A stretch of DNA of 64,000 bases from assembly GCA_900111435.1 (NCBI GenBank), contig FOIY01000001.1, forward strand, positions 434,001-498,000, read 5' to 3'. The position numbers were made by a program, and so were the translations under genes. Positions 43,250 to 51,632 of this stretch are shown here, in pieces. The notes below the pieces were generated by a model, which saw only the letters and a program-made list of their open reading frames with translations, was not told the origin of the DNA and searched no databases. The stretch's first letter is position 1; each line of letters opens with the position of its first letter. This DNA is from Ruminococcaceae bacterium KH2T8 (GTDB lineage: Bacteria; Bacillota; Clostridia; Saccharofermentanales; Saccharofermentanaceae).

Positions 43250-43277
43250 ATGCTGGTTCGATCAGTTATCCCCCGAA

Positions 43278-44324
43278 TTACTGACCTTCGGGTTCGAACC
43301 AGTAATACGTAGCCGTATTCATATTGGCGATATCAAGTGCAACCTCATCGTCGTCAACGAGATAACATCCCATGTAAGGAGTCATGACCGTGTGATCAAA
43401 TGTCTCCTCACCGTCAACGATGCAGGACTCGTTATTAAGTACGATACAGATCAGGTTGTCGATAGTATATTCTTCGTTAGCATCGATAATATCGTAGATC
43501 TCATCTTCGGTTACGCCATACTCGGAGAGGTCCTCTGTGATGAACTCGACGGCATCTTCACCGACATAGATCTCGTATGTTCCCGTGTAGTAGTTATCAC
43601 TCGTGTCACCGTGATCCCTGTAGTAGTGGAAACGCGACGAAGAATCAAATACCAGAAATGAATCGTCTTTCTCCACCCAGTCCGTATTCTTTATAAGACG
43701 TGAGATATTCATGTCGGAGTAATCTATATCACCGTCCTCTTCGACCTTATGACTCGAAGAACTTGAGTATCCGGAATAATATTCACCAAAATAATAAACG
43801 AACATGACAAACGCGAAGAAGAGGACAAGCACGATCGAGATGACGATACCTGCTACGGCAAAGCCCTTACCCTTCTGGTTCTTCTTGGAAGCGCTAACAT
43901 ATCCGCAGATTGAAAGTATAAGGCTCACGATCGCCGTTAAGCCTGCACAAAATAACGATATGAGAGATATGACAAATCCCGCGATGCAAAGACCGTTGGT
44001 CTTCTGCGCTGCCGGCTTCGGGTTATATGTCGGAGCTGCAGACGCAGGTGCCGCTGCAGTCGTGTTATTTCCATAGTTATAAGATCCGTAATCGGGTGCG
44101 GGTGCAGTTACCGGCTGAGGATCTATGGCAGAGCGATATTCGGGCTGAGGCTGGGGCTTAGGCGCCTCAGGTACAGCATGAACCGGAACGGGCTCGGCTA
44201 CGGGAGTTGCTGCCACTACGGGCTCAACGGGAGTTGCTGCCGCCTCGGGCAACGACGTACCGCAATTTACGCAAAACTTAGAATCATCGGAATTATCGCA
44301 TCCGCAAAATGCACACTTCTTCAT
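43278..44324 (-). CDS. Zinc-ribbon membrane protein with DUF4190-like segment
   Basis: A 348-aa protein. An N-terminal zinc ribbon (CAFCGCDNSDDSKFCVNCG, residues 4-22), a Pro/Ala-rich linker (about 25-105), then two membrane segments (about 112-175; KTNGLCIAGFVISLISLFCAG, NQKGKGFAVAGIVISIVLVLF). An extracytoplasmic acidic domain with many Asp/Tyr (about 185-348) ends it. The two-segment block with KGKG between helices is the DUF4190 type. The extracellular part has no recognised family. GAGGGAGGAACATTT sets the start. The role is unknown. Confidence 0.82.
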   Translation of the reverse strand: MKKCAFCGCDNSDDSKFCVNCGTSLPEAAATPVEPVVAATPVAEPVPVHAVPEAPKPQPQPEYRSAIDPQPVTAPAPDYGSYNYGNNTTAAAPASAAPTYNPKPAAQKTNGLCIAGFVISLISLFCAGLTAIVSLILSICGYVSASKKNQKGKGFAVAGIVISIVLVLFFAFVMFVYYFGEYYSGYSSSSSHKVEEDGDIDYSDMNISRLIKNTDWVEKDDSFLVFDSSSRFHYYRDHGDTSDNYYTGTYEIYVGEDAVEFITEDLSEYGVTEDEIYDIIDANEEYTIDNLICIVLNNESCIVDGEETFDHTVMTPYMGCYLVDDDEVALDIANMNTATYYWFEPEGQ

Positions 44325-44392
44325 AAATGTTCCTCCCTCATCTTCAGATATAAAAGACTTCTGACCTTTTTATAATACCAAATGAGATGAGA

Positions 44393-45643
44393 TCAAAACA
44401 CTACTTCTATCGTCATATTTTTGCCGTCAGGACATTCGGCAGAGATCTCTCCGCCGTGAGCCTCGGCAACCGCCTTTGCGATCGCAAGTCCGACTCCGCT
44501 TCCGCCCGTCTTGGATTCTCTCGATTCATCGGGTCTGTAGAATCTGTCAAAGAGCCTGTCCGTATCAGGCGGTACATCGTAGTTACAGGGATTAGATACC
44601 CTGATCGTTATCTTGCCCTTTACCTTTCGGACGCTGAACGCTATGCGTCCCTTATCGTTCGAATACTTGATCGCATTATCGAGGAGCACCGAGAAGAGCT
44701 GCTGGATCGACGACTTCTCTCCTGTCATATCGATATCATCTTCGATATCTGTCTGAAGATCCTTATCCTGCGCCTTTGCCTGAGGCTCGTAGACCTCGGC
44801 GATCTCCCATGCGGCATTACTCAAGGAGAAGGATTCCTTATCGGGAAGCGGCATATCTTCATCGAGTCTTGATAGCATGACGAGTTCGCTCACGAGCTTT
44901 GTCATCCTGCCGATCTGCGATCTGATATTACCCGTCCACTCATCTTCTCCATGCTCCATCTCGAGTACGTCAATGCTCGTCGAGATAGACGTGAGCGGAG
45001 TCTTGAGCTCATGACTCGCATCGGTTATGAACCTCTTCTGCTGCTTAATGTTATTTTCGATCGGCCTGATCGCTCTCTTCGAGGTCAGGACTACGAGGAT
45101 AAATACGAGTATCAGGCTCACGAAAGCAACGCCGACAGACAGGGATCCCAATGACTTCATATACTGTATCTCCCTGCCCGCATTAAGGAATATGACTACG
45201 GTCGTGTCACCGTTTTGCTCTACTACATAGCGGTATTCGTCCATATATCCGTGTTCGGATCCGCCGTCTAATGCACGCCTTGCAAGTTCGATCGCAGACG
45301 TCTCATTCTCGGAAGCGATATAATCCGTGGAAGCAAAGATGACATCCTCATTCGAGTCGAACCTTACGACAAAGAATCTCGTCATATAATTCTCCTCGAT
45401 ATTGGGCATCTCCATAAAGTCTCCGGGAGGCGGAGCTTCGTTCATTCCGGGCTGCTGATCGGGACGTCCCACGGGATCGGGGATCCTCTGCTCAAAGCTC
45501 AATATATACGAAAGTGTCTGGTCGACCTTCCTCGTAGTAACGAAATAGTCGCAGACATTAACGAGCACAGCAATAAATACGATGACAGCAAGATAAGAGA
45601 GCATCGATGACATTATCATGCGAAGGCGCATCTTCTTCAGCAT
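44393..45643 (-). CDS. Sensor histidine kinase
   Basis: A 416-aa kinase. Membrane segments at about 12-30 and 165-188 enclose an extracytoplasmic sensor region of about 130 residues with a Pro-rich stretch (IPDPVGRPDQQPGMNEAPPP). His211 is in DASHELKTP; the N box (LLDNAIKYSNDKG), G1 (short, VSNPCNYDVP) and G2 (GGSGVGLAIAKAVAEAHGG) follow. There is no clear HAMP; a short helix links to the DHp domain. It overlaps its response regulator by 7 bp. The shared promoter boxes point to regulation of the VTC operon. Confidence 0.92.
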   Translation of the reverse strand: MLKKMRLRMIMSSMLSYLAVIVFIAVLVNVCDYFVTTRKVDQTLSYILSFEQRIPDPVGRPDQQPGMNEAPPPGDFMEMPNIEENYMTRFFVVRFDSNEDVIFASTDYIASENETSAIELARRALDGGSEHGYMDEYRYVVEQNGDTTVVIFLNAGREIQYMKSLGSLSVGVAFVSLILVFILVVLTSKRAIRPIENNIKQQKRFITDASHELKTPLTSISTSIDVLEMEHGEDEWTGNIRSQIGRMTKLVSELVMLSRLDEDMPLPDKESFSLSNAAWEIAEVYEPQAKAQDKDLQTDIEDDIDMTGEKSSIQQLFSVLLDNAIKYSNDKGRIAFSVRKVKGKITIRVSNPCNYDVPPDTDRLFDRFYRPDESRESKTGGSGVGLAIAKAVAEAHGGEISAECPDGKNMTIEVVF

Positions 45644-46314
45644 CCGGTCACCTCCAGCGAATAGCCCGCTCCTCTTATCGTCTTTATCTCAACATCAGCG
45701 TCGAGGCTGCGCAGCTTCTTTCGCACGAATCCTATATGAGTCCATACGACGTCGATCTCGGACTCGGAATCAAGTCCCCAGATCTTATCCATCAGATGTT
45801 CAGTCGAAAATACGAATCCCGGATGGCTTATAAAGAGCTCCATCAGCTGATATTCCTTATTCGTAAGGTTCACACTCTTATCGCCGACCTTCATCTCGTA
45901 GCGGTTGCCGTCGAGGGTCAGATTACCCAGCTTTTGAAGAGTATCGGAATATGCTTCGCTCCTGCGCCCGAGAGCTCTTACCCTGGCAATCAGCTCAGAT
46001 GTCGCGAAAGGCTTCGGCAGGTAGTCATCAGCACCCGCATCGAGTCCCGCGACCCTGTCCTCTATCTCGGCCTTTGCCGTGAGCATCAGGACGGGAGTCT
46101 TATTACCCGCGCGGCGCATCTTCGTAAGGACTTCAAGTCCGCTCATGCCGGGCATCATTATATCGAGGACGACTACTTCATACGAGCCTGATGAGACATA
46201 GCTCCAGGCATCGGTACCGTTATGTACGATATCGACCGCTAACTTCGACTTCTCGAGCAGGACCTTGAGAGCCTTAGCTGTTGAGACTTCATCTTCCGCT
46301 ATCAGTACACGCAT
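45637..46314 (-). CDS. OmpR/PhoB-family response regulator
   Basis: A 225-aa regulator with acidic pocket ED at 7-8, phospho-acceptor Asp51 (VVVLDIMMPGMSG), switch Lys in YLPKPF and a winged-helix C-terminus ending IKTIRGAGYSLEV. GAGGAGTCGAAAT sets the start. Its own promoter carries two direct repeats 11 bp apart (46351-46370), and the same word occurs before the VTC/DUF4956 operon and the truncated VTC gene. I infer positive autoregulation and a small regulon. Confidence 0.94.
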   Translation of the reverse strand: MRVLIAEDEVSTAKALKVLLEKSKLAVDIVHNGTDAWSYVSSGSYEVVVLDIMMPGMSGLEVLTKMRRAGNKTPVLMLTAKAEIEDRVAGLDAGADDYLPKPFATSELIARVRALGRRSEAYSDTLQKLGNLTLDGNRYEMKVGDKSVNLTNKEYQLMELFISHPGFVFSTEHLMDKIWGLDSESEIDVVWTHIGFVRKKLRSLDADVEIKTIRGAGYSLEVTGC

Positions 46315-46350
46315 ATTTCGACTCCTCCTGATACAGATAATATTCCGTCA

Positions 46351-46370
46351 ACCTGAAAACTACCTGAAAT
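46351..46370 (-). promoter_or_regulatory. Autoregulatory response-regulator box
   Basis: ACCTGAAAA (46351-46359) and ACCTGAAAT (46362-46370), read on the plus strand, have an 11-bp step. A TATTAT -10 candidate (46337-46342, minus strand) lies 8 bp downstream, a PhoB-like arrangement where the box replaces the -35. Confidence 0.65.
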
Positions 46371-46388
46371 CAGAGATAACTCATAATC

Positions 46389-47225
46389 TTATTCTACACC
46401 GAGATCCGGATGTTCGCCTGACCATCCGGCTTCGGGGATACAGGACAGGAACGATATCTCATCTTCCGTGAGCTCAAAATCGAATATATCGAGATTCTCC
46501 TTCATCCGCTCTATGCTCGACGCCTTCGGGATAACGGGGATACCTCTTTGTACGAGGAACTTTAAAAGCACCTGTGCAGTACTCTTACCGTACTTATCGG
46601 CAATCGCCTGAACCCTCTGATCAGCGATAAGTCTTGCTCTTCCCAAAGGACTCCATGCCTGCGGAAGGATCCCTTCTTTCGCGAGATACGCGAGAGTATA
46701 TTCCTGCATATATCCCGCATGGAGCTCGAGTTGATCTACCATAGGCTTTACCTTGACCTCCTCGAGCATCGGGCGCAGATGATGAGGAAGGAAGTTCGAT
46801 ACGCCGATCGCCTTTATCTTTCCCGCATCGTAAAGATCCTCCATTACGCTCCAAGCCTCGAGGACTTTATCGAGCCACTTAGGATCTTCCTTGGCATACT
46901 TGGGCCAGTGGATGAGATACAGATCAAGATAGTCGGTCCTCAGGTCATTGAGCGACCCTTCGAAAGAGTTCATCACGCCTTCTCGCGACAGCTCGGTCGG
47001 CCAGACCTTGCTGCAGATAAAGAGTTCTTCTCTCTTAATCGGATACTCCGAAAGAGCCTCGCCGATCTCCGCTTCGTTCTTGTACATCCTTGCGGTGTCG
47101 ATATATCTGTATCCTGCGTCGAGCGCATCCTTTATGACGTCCTTACCGCTCTTTGCAGTCGACAGATAAGAACCGTAACCGACTGCGGGGGTAGTAATAC
47201 CGTTAGATAACGTGAAGTTTTTCAT
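46389..47225 (-). CDS. Aldo/keto reductase (AKR5-like)
   Basis: A 278-aa NADPH-type reductase: GITTPAVGYGSYLS, DAGYRYIDTARMYKNEAEIGEAL (Asp, Tyr), FICSKVWPTE (Lys), DLYLIHWP (His), GVSNFLPHHL and the C-terminal VIPKASSIERMKENL cofactor loop. It matches the diketogluconate reductase/AKR5 group; the natural substrate is unknown. The start at 47225 (MKNFTLSNG) is set by GGAGAAAGCT. It is the single gene downstream of repeat unit D. Confidence 0.93.
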   Translation of the reverse strand: MKNFTLSNGITTPAVGYGSYLSTAKSGKDVIKDALDAGYRYIDTARMYKNEAEIGEALSEYPIKREELFICSKVWPTELSREGVMNSFEGSLNDLRTDYLDLYLIHWPKYAKEDPKWLDKVLEAWSVMEDLYDAGKIKAIGVSNFLPHHLRPMLEEVKVKPMVDQLELHAGYMQEYTLAYLAKEGILPQAWSPLGRARLIADQRVQAIADKYGKSTAQVLLKFLVQRGIPVIPKASSIERMKENLDIFDFELTEDEISFLSCIPEAGWSGEHPDLGVE

Positions 47226-47313
47226 AGCTTTCTCCGTTCCTGAAGCATATAACCAGATTATACAGGAACAGTTGTATGATCCGCATGGAAACATTTAGTT
47301 TCTTTATGCGATA

Positions 47314-47364
47314 ATTCACTGAAAGTGTCACTATTTATAAGATTCGGTGACTCATTTAGTGACT
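47314..47364. repeat. Unit D: solitary paired inverted half-sites
   Basis: TTCAC and GTCAC start 12 bp apart (47315, 47327). A 15-bp gap (47332-47346) follows, then GTGAC and GTGAC 12 bp apart (47347, 47359). The F-to-R distance is 32 bp, identical to that in array C units at 63371/63403. It is a single copy here. A second hairpin, GACTTTCG/CGAAAGTC, follows at 47361-47386. Confidence 0.65.
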
Positions 47365-47400
47365 TTCGGGCACCTGTTCGAAAGTCCCCCCGCCATACGA

Positions 47401-47439
47401 AAGCCTCCCGGCATGCTGCAAAGGCACTTCGAGAGGCTT
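47401..47439 (-). terminator. Weak terminator-like hairpin after the carbohydrate-binding lipoprotein
   Basis: AAGCCTCCCG (47401-47410) pairs with CGAGAGGCTT (47430-47439) with one mismatch. There is no T-run, so confidence is low. Confidence 0.4.
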
Positions 47440-47467
47440 ATCTTATAAGAAGGCTACTGATCTTTCT

Positions 47468-48922
47468 TTATGAATTACCGTTTCCTCCGTCGACCGGGCG
47501 TCCCTGAGGAGCGCCGCCCTGCGGCATAGCATCGGGAGGATTACCGTCGGGCTGACCACCACCGCCGTTTGACGGATCAAATCCGTCGGGAGGCGTGCCC
47601 GTATCCGCAGGGTCAAAATCATCAGGCATCGAACCGTAACCGGGGCCCATACCACTTTGACCGTCCATTCCGCCGGGGCCGCCTTCGAACTGGTTGGTGA
47701 TAGTATCGACCTGCGATCCGTTCACTGTGATCGTGCCACCTGTAAACTCACACGTTCCGTCATAGTCAAAAGGCCATGTAGCCGTGATATCCATCGTACC
47801 GCCCGTGATGATGAGGTTTCCGTTTGAGTCAAGCGCATCAGTATCGCCCTCTCCCATGACTATAGTGATATCGCCACCGTTGATCTCGATCGTCGGAGTA
47901 TAAGAATCGGACTTCTGCGCAGCATTGATTCCGTCATCCGATGCTGTAAGAGATAAAGTTCCGCCGTTTATCGTCACGCATGTTCCTTCGATAGCCTCAG
48001 CCGCGGTAACGGTTATATTTCCGTCTTCGATCGTGATAGTACTTACTGCATGTATACCGTCATCAGCAGCCGTGATATCAAATGTACCGCCACTTATAAC
48101 GATAAATCCCAGTGTATCATCATCATCGTTTTCGGCATGAAGTCCGTCGTTACAAGATGTCACAGTGATCGAACCGGCTGTAATCACGATGGAATCGTTA
48201 GCCTCGATCGCACTCTTGGAGCAATCGATCAGGAGCGATCCGCCTGTGATCACCAGTTCGTCCTTGCATACGATGCCGTTTCCGTCAGAAGTGTTGATGG
48301 TAAGCCCTCCAAGACCGTTGATCGTAAGGTCATCTTTACTGAAGATGATACCGTCGATATTTGTATCACCATCCGCCTCAAAAGCTCCGACGTTCGTAAG
48401 TGTATTTTCGCTTCCCGCATCAAGTGTTATAAAGACCTTATCGGCATTCTTTACATAGATCGGAGCAGAATCGGAGCTCGTGATATCGCAGTCTCTCAAT
48501 ACAAGCTGTATCTTATCTTCATCACCTGCATCAACTACTATCTGACCGTCAGATAATGTACCGGAGATGATATATGTTCCTTGAGCGGTTATGGTGACCG
48601 TGCCGTCTTCGACTGTCACTCCGGCGCTGTCGGAAGAAGTCGCAGAGTCACCATTTAAAGTTATGGCAACCGCGCTCTCTTCATCGTACGAGGGATCCAT
48701 ATCACGATCTGATACAAGATCATCGGCAGATGTCGCAGCGGAAGTCGTATCGGAAGATGTCTCCGAAACTGAAGTCTCAGAAGCAACCGTCGTTTCCTCT
48801 GCGGTTGTCGAAACGCTGCTTTCCGACGAAGCAATATTCCCCGAACACGCCGCGAGCACACCCGCTACAAGGAGCGCTGCTATAAGCGCTGCAATCTTCT
48901 TGTTCATGTTAAATCTTTTCAT
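47468..48922 (-). CDS. Carbohydrate-binding domain lipoprotein (Cthe_2159/DUF4353 type)
   Basis: A 484-aa lipoprotein: lipobox LAACSG, a Ser/Thr-rich linker (about 30-80) and right-handed beta-helix-like repeats (about 95-400). The repeats have the form ITINGGxLxIxSxDDGIxA, e.g. DDGIHAVSTITIEDGNITVTAAEAIE cut to DDGIHAVSTITIEDGNITV. A low-complexity Gly/Pro/Asp tail (about 410-484) ends it. The repeat type matches polygalacturonate-binding Cthe_2159-like proteins, which bind acidic polysaccharides and metal ions. It is the third gene of an operon after the VTC and DUF4956 genes. The start at 48922 is set by GGGAGGATAAGA. Confidence 0.85.
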   Translation of the reverse strand: MKRFNMNKKIAALIAALLVAGVLAACSGNIASSESSVSTTAEETTVASETSVSETSSDTTSAATSADDLVSDRDMDPSYDEESAVAITLNGDSATSSDSAGVTVEDGTVTITAQGTYIISGTLSDGQIVVDAGDEDKIQLVLRDCDITSSDSAPIYVKNADKVFITLDAGSENTLTNVGAFEADGDTNIDGIIFSKDDLTINGLGGLTINTSDGNGIVCKDELVITGGSLLIDCSKSAIEANDSIVITAGSITVTSCNDGLHAENDDDDTLGFIVISGGTFDITAADDGIHAVSTITIEDGNITVTAAEAIEGTCVTINGGTLSLTASDDGINAAQKSDSYTPTIEINGGDITIVMGEGDTDALDSNGNLIITGGTMDITATWPFDYDGTCEFTGGTITVNGSQVDTITNQFEGGPGGMDGQSGMGPGYGSMPDDFDPADTGTPPDGFDPSNGGGGQPDGNPPDAMPQGGAPQGRPVDGGNGNS

Positions 48923-48941
48923 CTTCTTATCCTCCCTTGGA

Positions 48942-49637
48942 TCACAGTTCGCCCGATGTTGCCGTCTCTTTAAGTGACATCGAGATCTCAAGATTGCCGT
49001 TTCTTTCGCGAAGCTTATCTATAAACTCCTTCTCGCTGATATCGCCCTTTAATGTGACATCGTATCTGAGCTTGAACATGCTTCCCATATTTGTCGTCCT
49101 TACTGAACCCAATACGGCTGTCGTCGTATACTTTGAGAACACTTCATCGAATACTCCCGTGTAGTCGAGATCCTCGGGGATCGTTATACGAAGCGTGCGC
49201 TCGTTGGCCTCCGAAGCCTCTGCGAACACCGCTGCCGAGTAAACCATGAAGACCGCACACATGATAAGCGTAAAAAGTGCCGAATATCCGATATAGCCCA
49301 TACCGGTTATAAGTCCCGTACCCATCGCGAGGAATATCGCAGCTATCTCACGGGCCGATCCCTGAGCCGATCTGAAGCGAATGAGTGAGAATGCTCCGGC
49401 TACCGCTACACCCGCGCCGATATTGCCGTTTACCATCATGATCACTACCGTAACAAGTGCCGGAAGTATTGCAAGTGTCATGACAAAGCTCTTCGAAGAT
49501 GTGCTCTTGTAGCTGTAGGCAAGTGACATTATAAGTCCGAGCACCAGAGCCGATACTATACAGATGATAAAGTTCGTTACAGATATCGTAGCCGTAAGAC
49601 CCGAATCAAATAATCCGGCAAAGATGTTATTAAGCAT
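48942..49637 (-). CDS. DUF4956 membrane protein
   Basis: A 231-aa protein with four membrane segments (about 14-38, 48-70, 78-95 and 105-130; GLIMSLAYSYKSTSSKSFV, GAGVAVAGAFSLIRFRSAQGSAREIA cut to GAFSLIRFRSAQGSAREIA) and a cytoplasmic C-terminal domain of about 90 residues. The SLIRFRSAQGS motif is the DUF4956 hallmark. DUF4956 is regularly linked with VTC polyphosphate polymerase genes; its role is unknown, perhaps a channel or partner for the product. It overlaps the VTC gene by 8 bp. Confidence 0.9.
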   Translation of the reverse strand: MLNNIFAGLFDSGLTATISVTNFIICIVSALVLGLIMSLAYSYKSTSSKSFVMTLAILPALVTVVIMMVNGNIGAGVAVAGAFSLIRFRSAQGSAREIAAIFLAMGTGLITGMGYIGYSALFTLIMCAVFMVYSAAVFAEASEANERTLRITIPEDLDYTGVFDEVFSKYTTTAVLGSVRTTNMGSMFKLRYDVTLKGDISEKEFIDKLRERNGNLEISMSLKETATSGEL

Positions 49638-50376
49638 AGAGCAATCCTCCCTTCTCTTCCGTTGCTTTTATCTTTCCCGTCATCTCGGGAAAGATAACCG
49701 TCTTATAAAACTCTCCGTACTTTGAAAAAGATGTCTTTGATATCTTGTTATCCGTAAGGAATCTTATGAGCCACATGGGGTAAGCATCTGCCGTTTTTAT
49801 CTCAAGCAATGTCAGATCTTTCCCTATAACTGCGGTCCCGCCGACTTCTCTTTTAAGCGACATCCTGTCAGTCCTTGCGAGGATATTATGATCTGTCGTT
49901 ATCCTTAAGTCTCCGCCGCTAAGATCCTTATAAGCTTCTCTCTCGTAAGACAGGAAGCACGCCGGGCGAAGGTCACGATAGTAGCTTCTCATATATTCAA
50001 TCTCGTTAGCTATCTGGGAATCAAAGGGCTTATCCGCTTCACCCGAAAGCCAGTCCGTCGTCTGATGCTCGGGGACGGCGATTCTCCTTTTATAGACGAT
50101 GCCATCATACTTCTTCTTGATCTCTATAAAGACCGGATCCGAACCTGTTACTTTCGAGTAGCTTCTGACTCTCAGTTTCTCCTTATATACAGGCCTGTCG
50201 AGTGATGTTCTGATAAGTCTCATATCAGGTGTATCGTAGTATATATTTCTGATGATCGTCCTACCGTACTCATCGATCTGCATATGATCTTTCATAGCAT
50301 CGAGGAGAAGTTCTTTCTCTTCTCCCGTGAGGAGATATTTAAATTCATATCTCTTAAAAACATCCGTATATCTCAT
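49630..50376 (-). CDS. VTC domain protein (polyphosphate polymerase-like)
   Basis: A 248-aa soluble protein of the triphosphate-tunnel family: KRYEFKYLLTGEEKELLL, IIRNIYYDTPDMRLI, YKEKLRVRSY, FIEIKKKYDGIVYKRRI, LSYEREAYKD, LRITTDHNI and LLEIKTADAYPMWL. The Lys/Arg/Glu residues that line the tunnel are kept. VTC proteins make polyphosphate from ATP in yeast; bacterial ones are coupled to DUF4956 and surface proteins, with no settled product. It is the first gene of an operon under a two-component box. Confidence 0.9.
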   Translation of the reverse strand: MRYTDVFKRYEFKYLLTGEEKELLLDAMKDHMQIDEYGRTIIRNIYYDTPDMRLIRTSLDRPVYKEKLRVRSYSKVTGSDPVFIEIKKKYDGIVYKRRIAVPEHQTTDWLSGEADKPFDSQIANEIEYMRSYYRDLRPACFLSYEREAYKDLSGGDLRITTDHNILARTDRMSLKREVGGTAVIGKDLTLLEIKTADAYPMWLIRFLTDNKISKTSFSKYGEFYKTVIFPEMTGKIKATEEKGGLLYA

Positions 50377-50429
50377 GGTCGCTTTCTCCTTTTCCGTCGA
50401 TCGTTTCTTGACTTAAAGATAAACGGGTA

Positions 50430-50478
50430 ACTTAAAACCAACCTGAAATTTCGGATGTTATTTACCAATACCTGAATT
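50430..50478 (-). promoter_or_regulatory. Response-regulator box of the VTC/DUF4956 operon
   Basis: ACTTAAAAC (50430-50438) and ACCTGAAAT (50441-50449) have an 11-bp step, with a further ACCTGAATT at 50470-50478. The words match the boxes at 46351-46370 and 41569-41588. They lie 54-102 bp before the VTC start. Confidence 0.6.
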
Positions 50479-50534
50479 TTGCCTCAATGTCGGCTGAATG
50501 TCTTTGCGTTGCTGAAAGATGCTGGTCCGATGCT

Positions 50535-51632
50535 CTATGCACTTCCCCCGTGCCTCAACTCGCGTATCAGCTCCGTCTTCGCCTTGAGCTCGCTGTTTAA
50601 GTCCTTGTTATACTTCTCGATCCACTCGAGGTGCTGCTGATGAGCGGTATCGTCGGTTATCTCAAGAAGATATCCTCTCTTCCTGCTGCCGTCATAAAGA
50701 TCACCCACTCGGATCGTATAGATAAAGTCATCTTTCCTGTAGATATGAGTCTTGGATACGTTTTCTTTCTCGAATCCGTCGATCCACTTATCGAACAGCT
50801 CGCGTATCTCATCCGACTCGATAATGCGATCAGCGTGATTTGTCGCTATCTCGGGGATAATCTTCTTTGCCGCATCGGTGGCGCTGAGGTAACGCCTCTT
50901 GTAGTCCAGCGAGATATATGCGAACTGACCGTCCTTTAAGAGCGAACTGCTGACCATATCGTCTACGAAGTAAAGTCCGACACGATCCATTATGAGAAGA
51001 AATCCGATCTCATCGACAAGATCCGCCAAAGCCATCCACTCGATCTCCTTGGTGATCATCCTGCCTACAAAGTAAGCAAAGATCGAAAACATCTGCATAA
51101 AGGCGGCGATCAGGAGATTCCTCCTCGAGACGTTAGGCTTTTTAAACCAGCCGTACAAAAGTGCAAATAAAGTCGCTATAAAGAAGAATGCGATCTCGGC
51201 TAAGAACATGAAATGAAGCGGTCCGTATTCCTTAACAAGGACAGCCACTCCGTCACGGATCTCGAGGTCAACGCTCTTATAGAAGATCGGAAGATAGCCG
51301 GCAGTCAATACACAGCAATATACAAGCGAAGCGAATAACATCAGAGCGAAATGCACCCACTTCGGCATACCGATCTTGCAGATCGAGAATACGAGCAGAA
51401 GTCCCACAAGAGGCAGATAACATCCGCCTATATAGAGGAACTTATTGATGACCAGAGCTTCCCTGACATCACGCGACAATGCCAGCAGCACATAGCAGAA
51501 CTGCGCAAGGAAGGCGAACATGAATATAAGCGTATATCTTACCGAATAGTAACTGCGCTTCTTCCAGTAATAGATGACACAGCATATGATCGACAGAACG
51601 CATATCGTGATGTAGTAGCCCAGTACCATCAT
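50535..51632 (-). CDS. 7TM sensor protein with PAS-like domain, no output domain
   Basis: A 365-aa protein. Seven membrane segments (residues about 1-215) of the histidine-kinase 7TM type (YYITICVLSIICCVIYYWKK, LLLVFSICKIGMP) are followed by a PAS-like region (about 230-335; FAYISLDYKRRYLSATDAAK, YLLEITDDTAHQQ) and a short coiled coil. It ends without a kinase, GGDEF or EAL domain. Its start overlaps the stop of the EAL gene by 4 bp (ATGA), so the two proteins are made together and this may be a regulatory subunit of it. Confidence 0.75.
   Translation of the reverse strand: MMVLGYYITICVLSIICCVIYYWKKRSYYSVRYTLIFMFAFLAQFCYVLLALSRDVREALVINKFLYIGGCYLPLVGLLLVFSICKIGMPKWVHFALMLFASLVYCCVLTAGYLPIFYKSVDLEIRDGVAVLVKEYGPLHFMFLAEIAFFFIATLFALLYGWFKKPNVSRRNLLIAAFMQMFSIFAYFVGRMITKEIEWMALADLVDEIGFLLIMDRVGLYFVDDMVSSSLLKDGQFAYISLDYKRRYLSATDAAKKIIPEIATNHADRIIESDEIRELFDKWIDGFEKENVSKTHIYRKDDFIYTIRVGDLYDGSRKRGYLLEITDDTAHQQHLEWIEKYNKDLNSELKAKTELIRELRHGGSA

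Noticed and set aside
47226-47294. Longer aldo/keto reductase start at 47294
   Set aside because: The extra residues (MFPCGSYNCSC...) do not fit the family; GGAGAAAGCT supports 47225.
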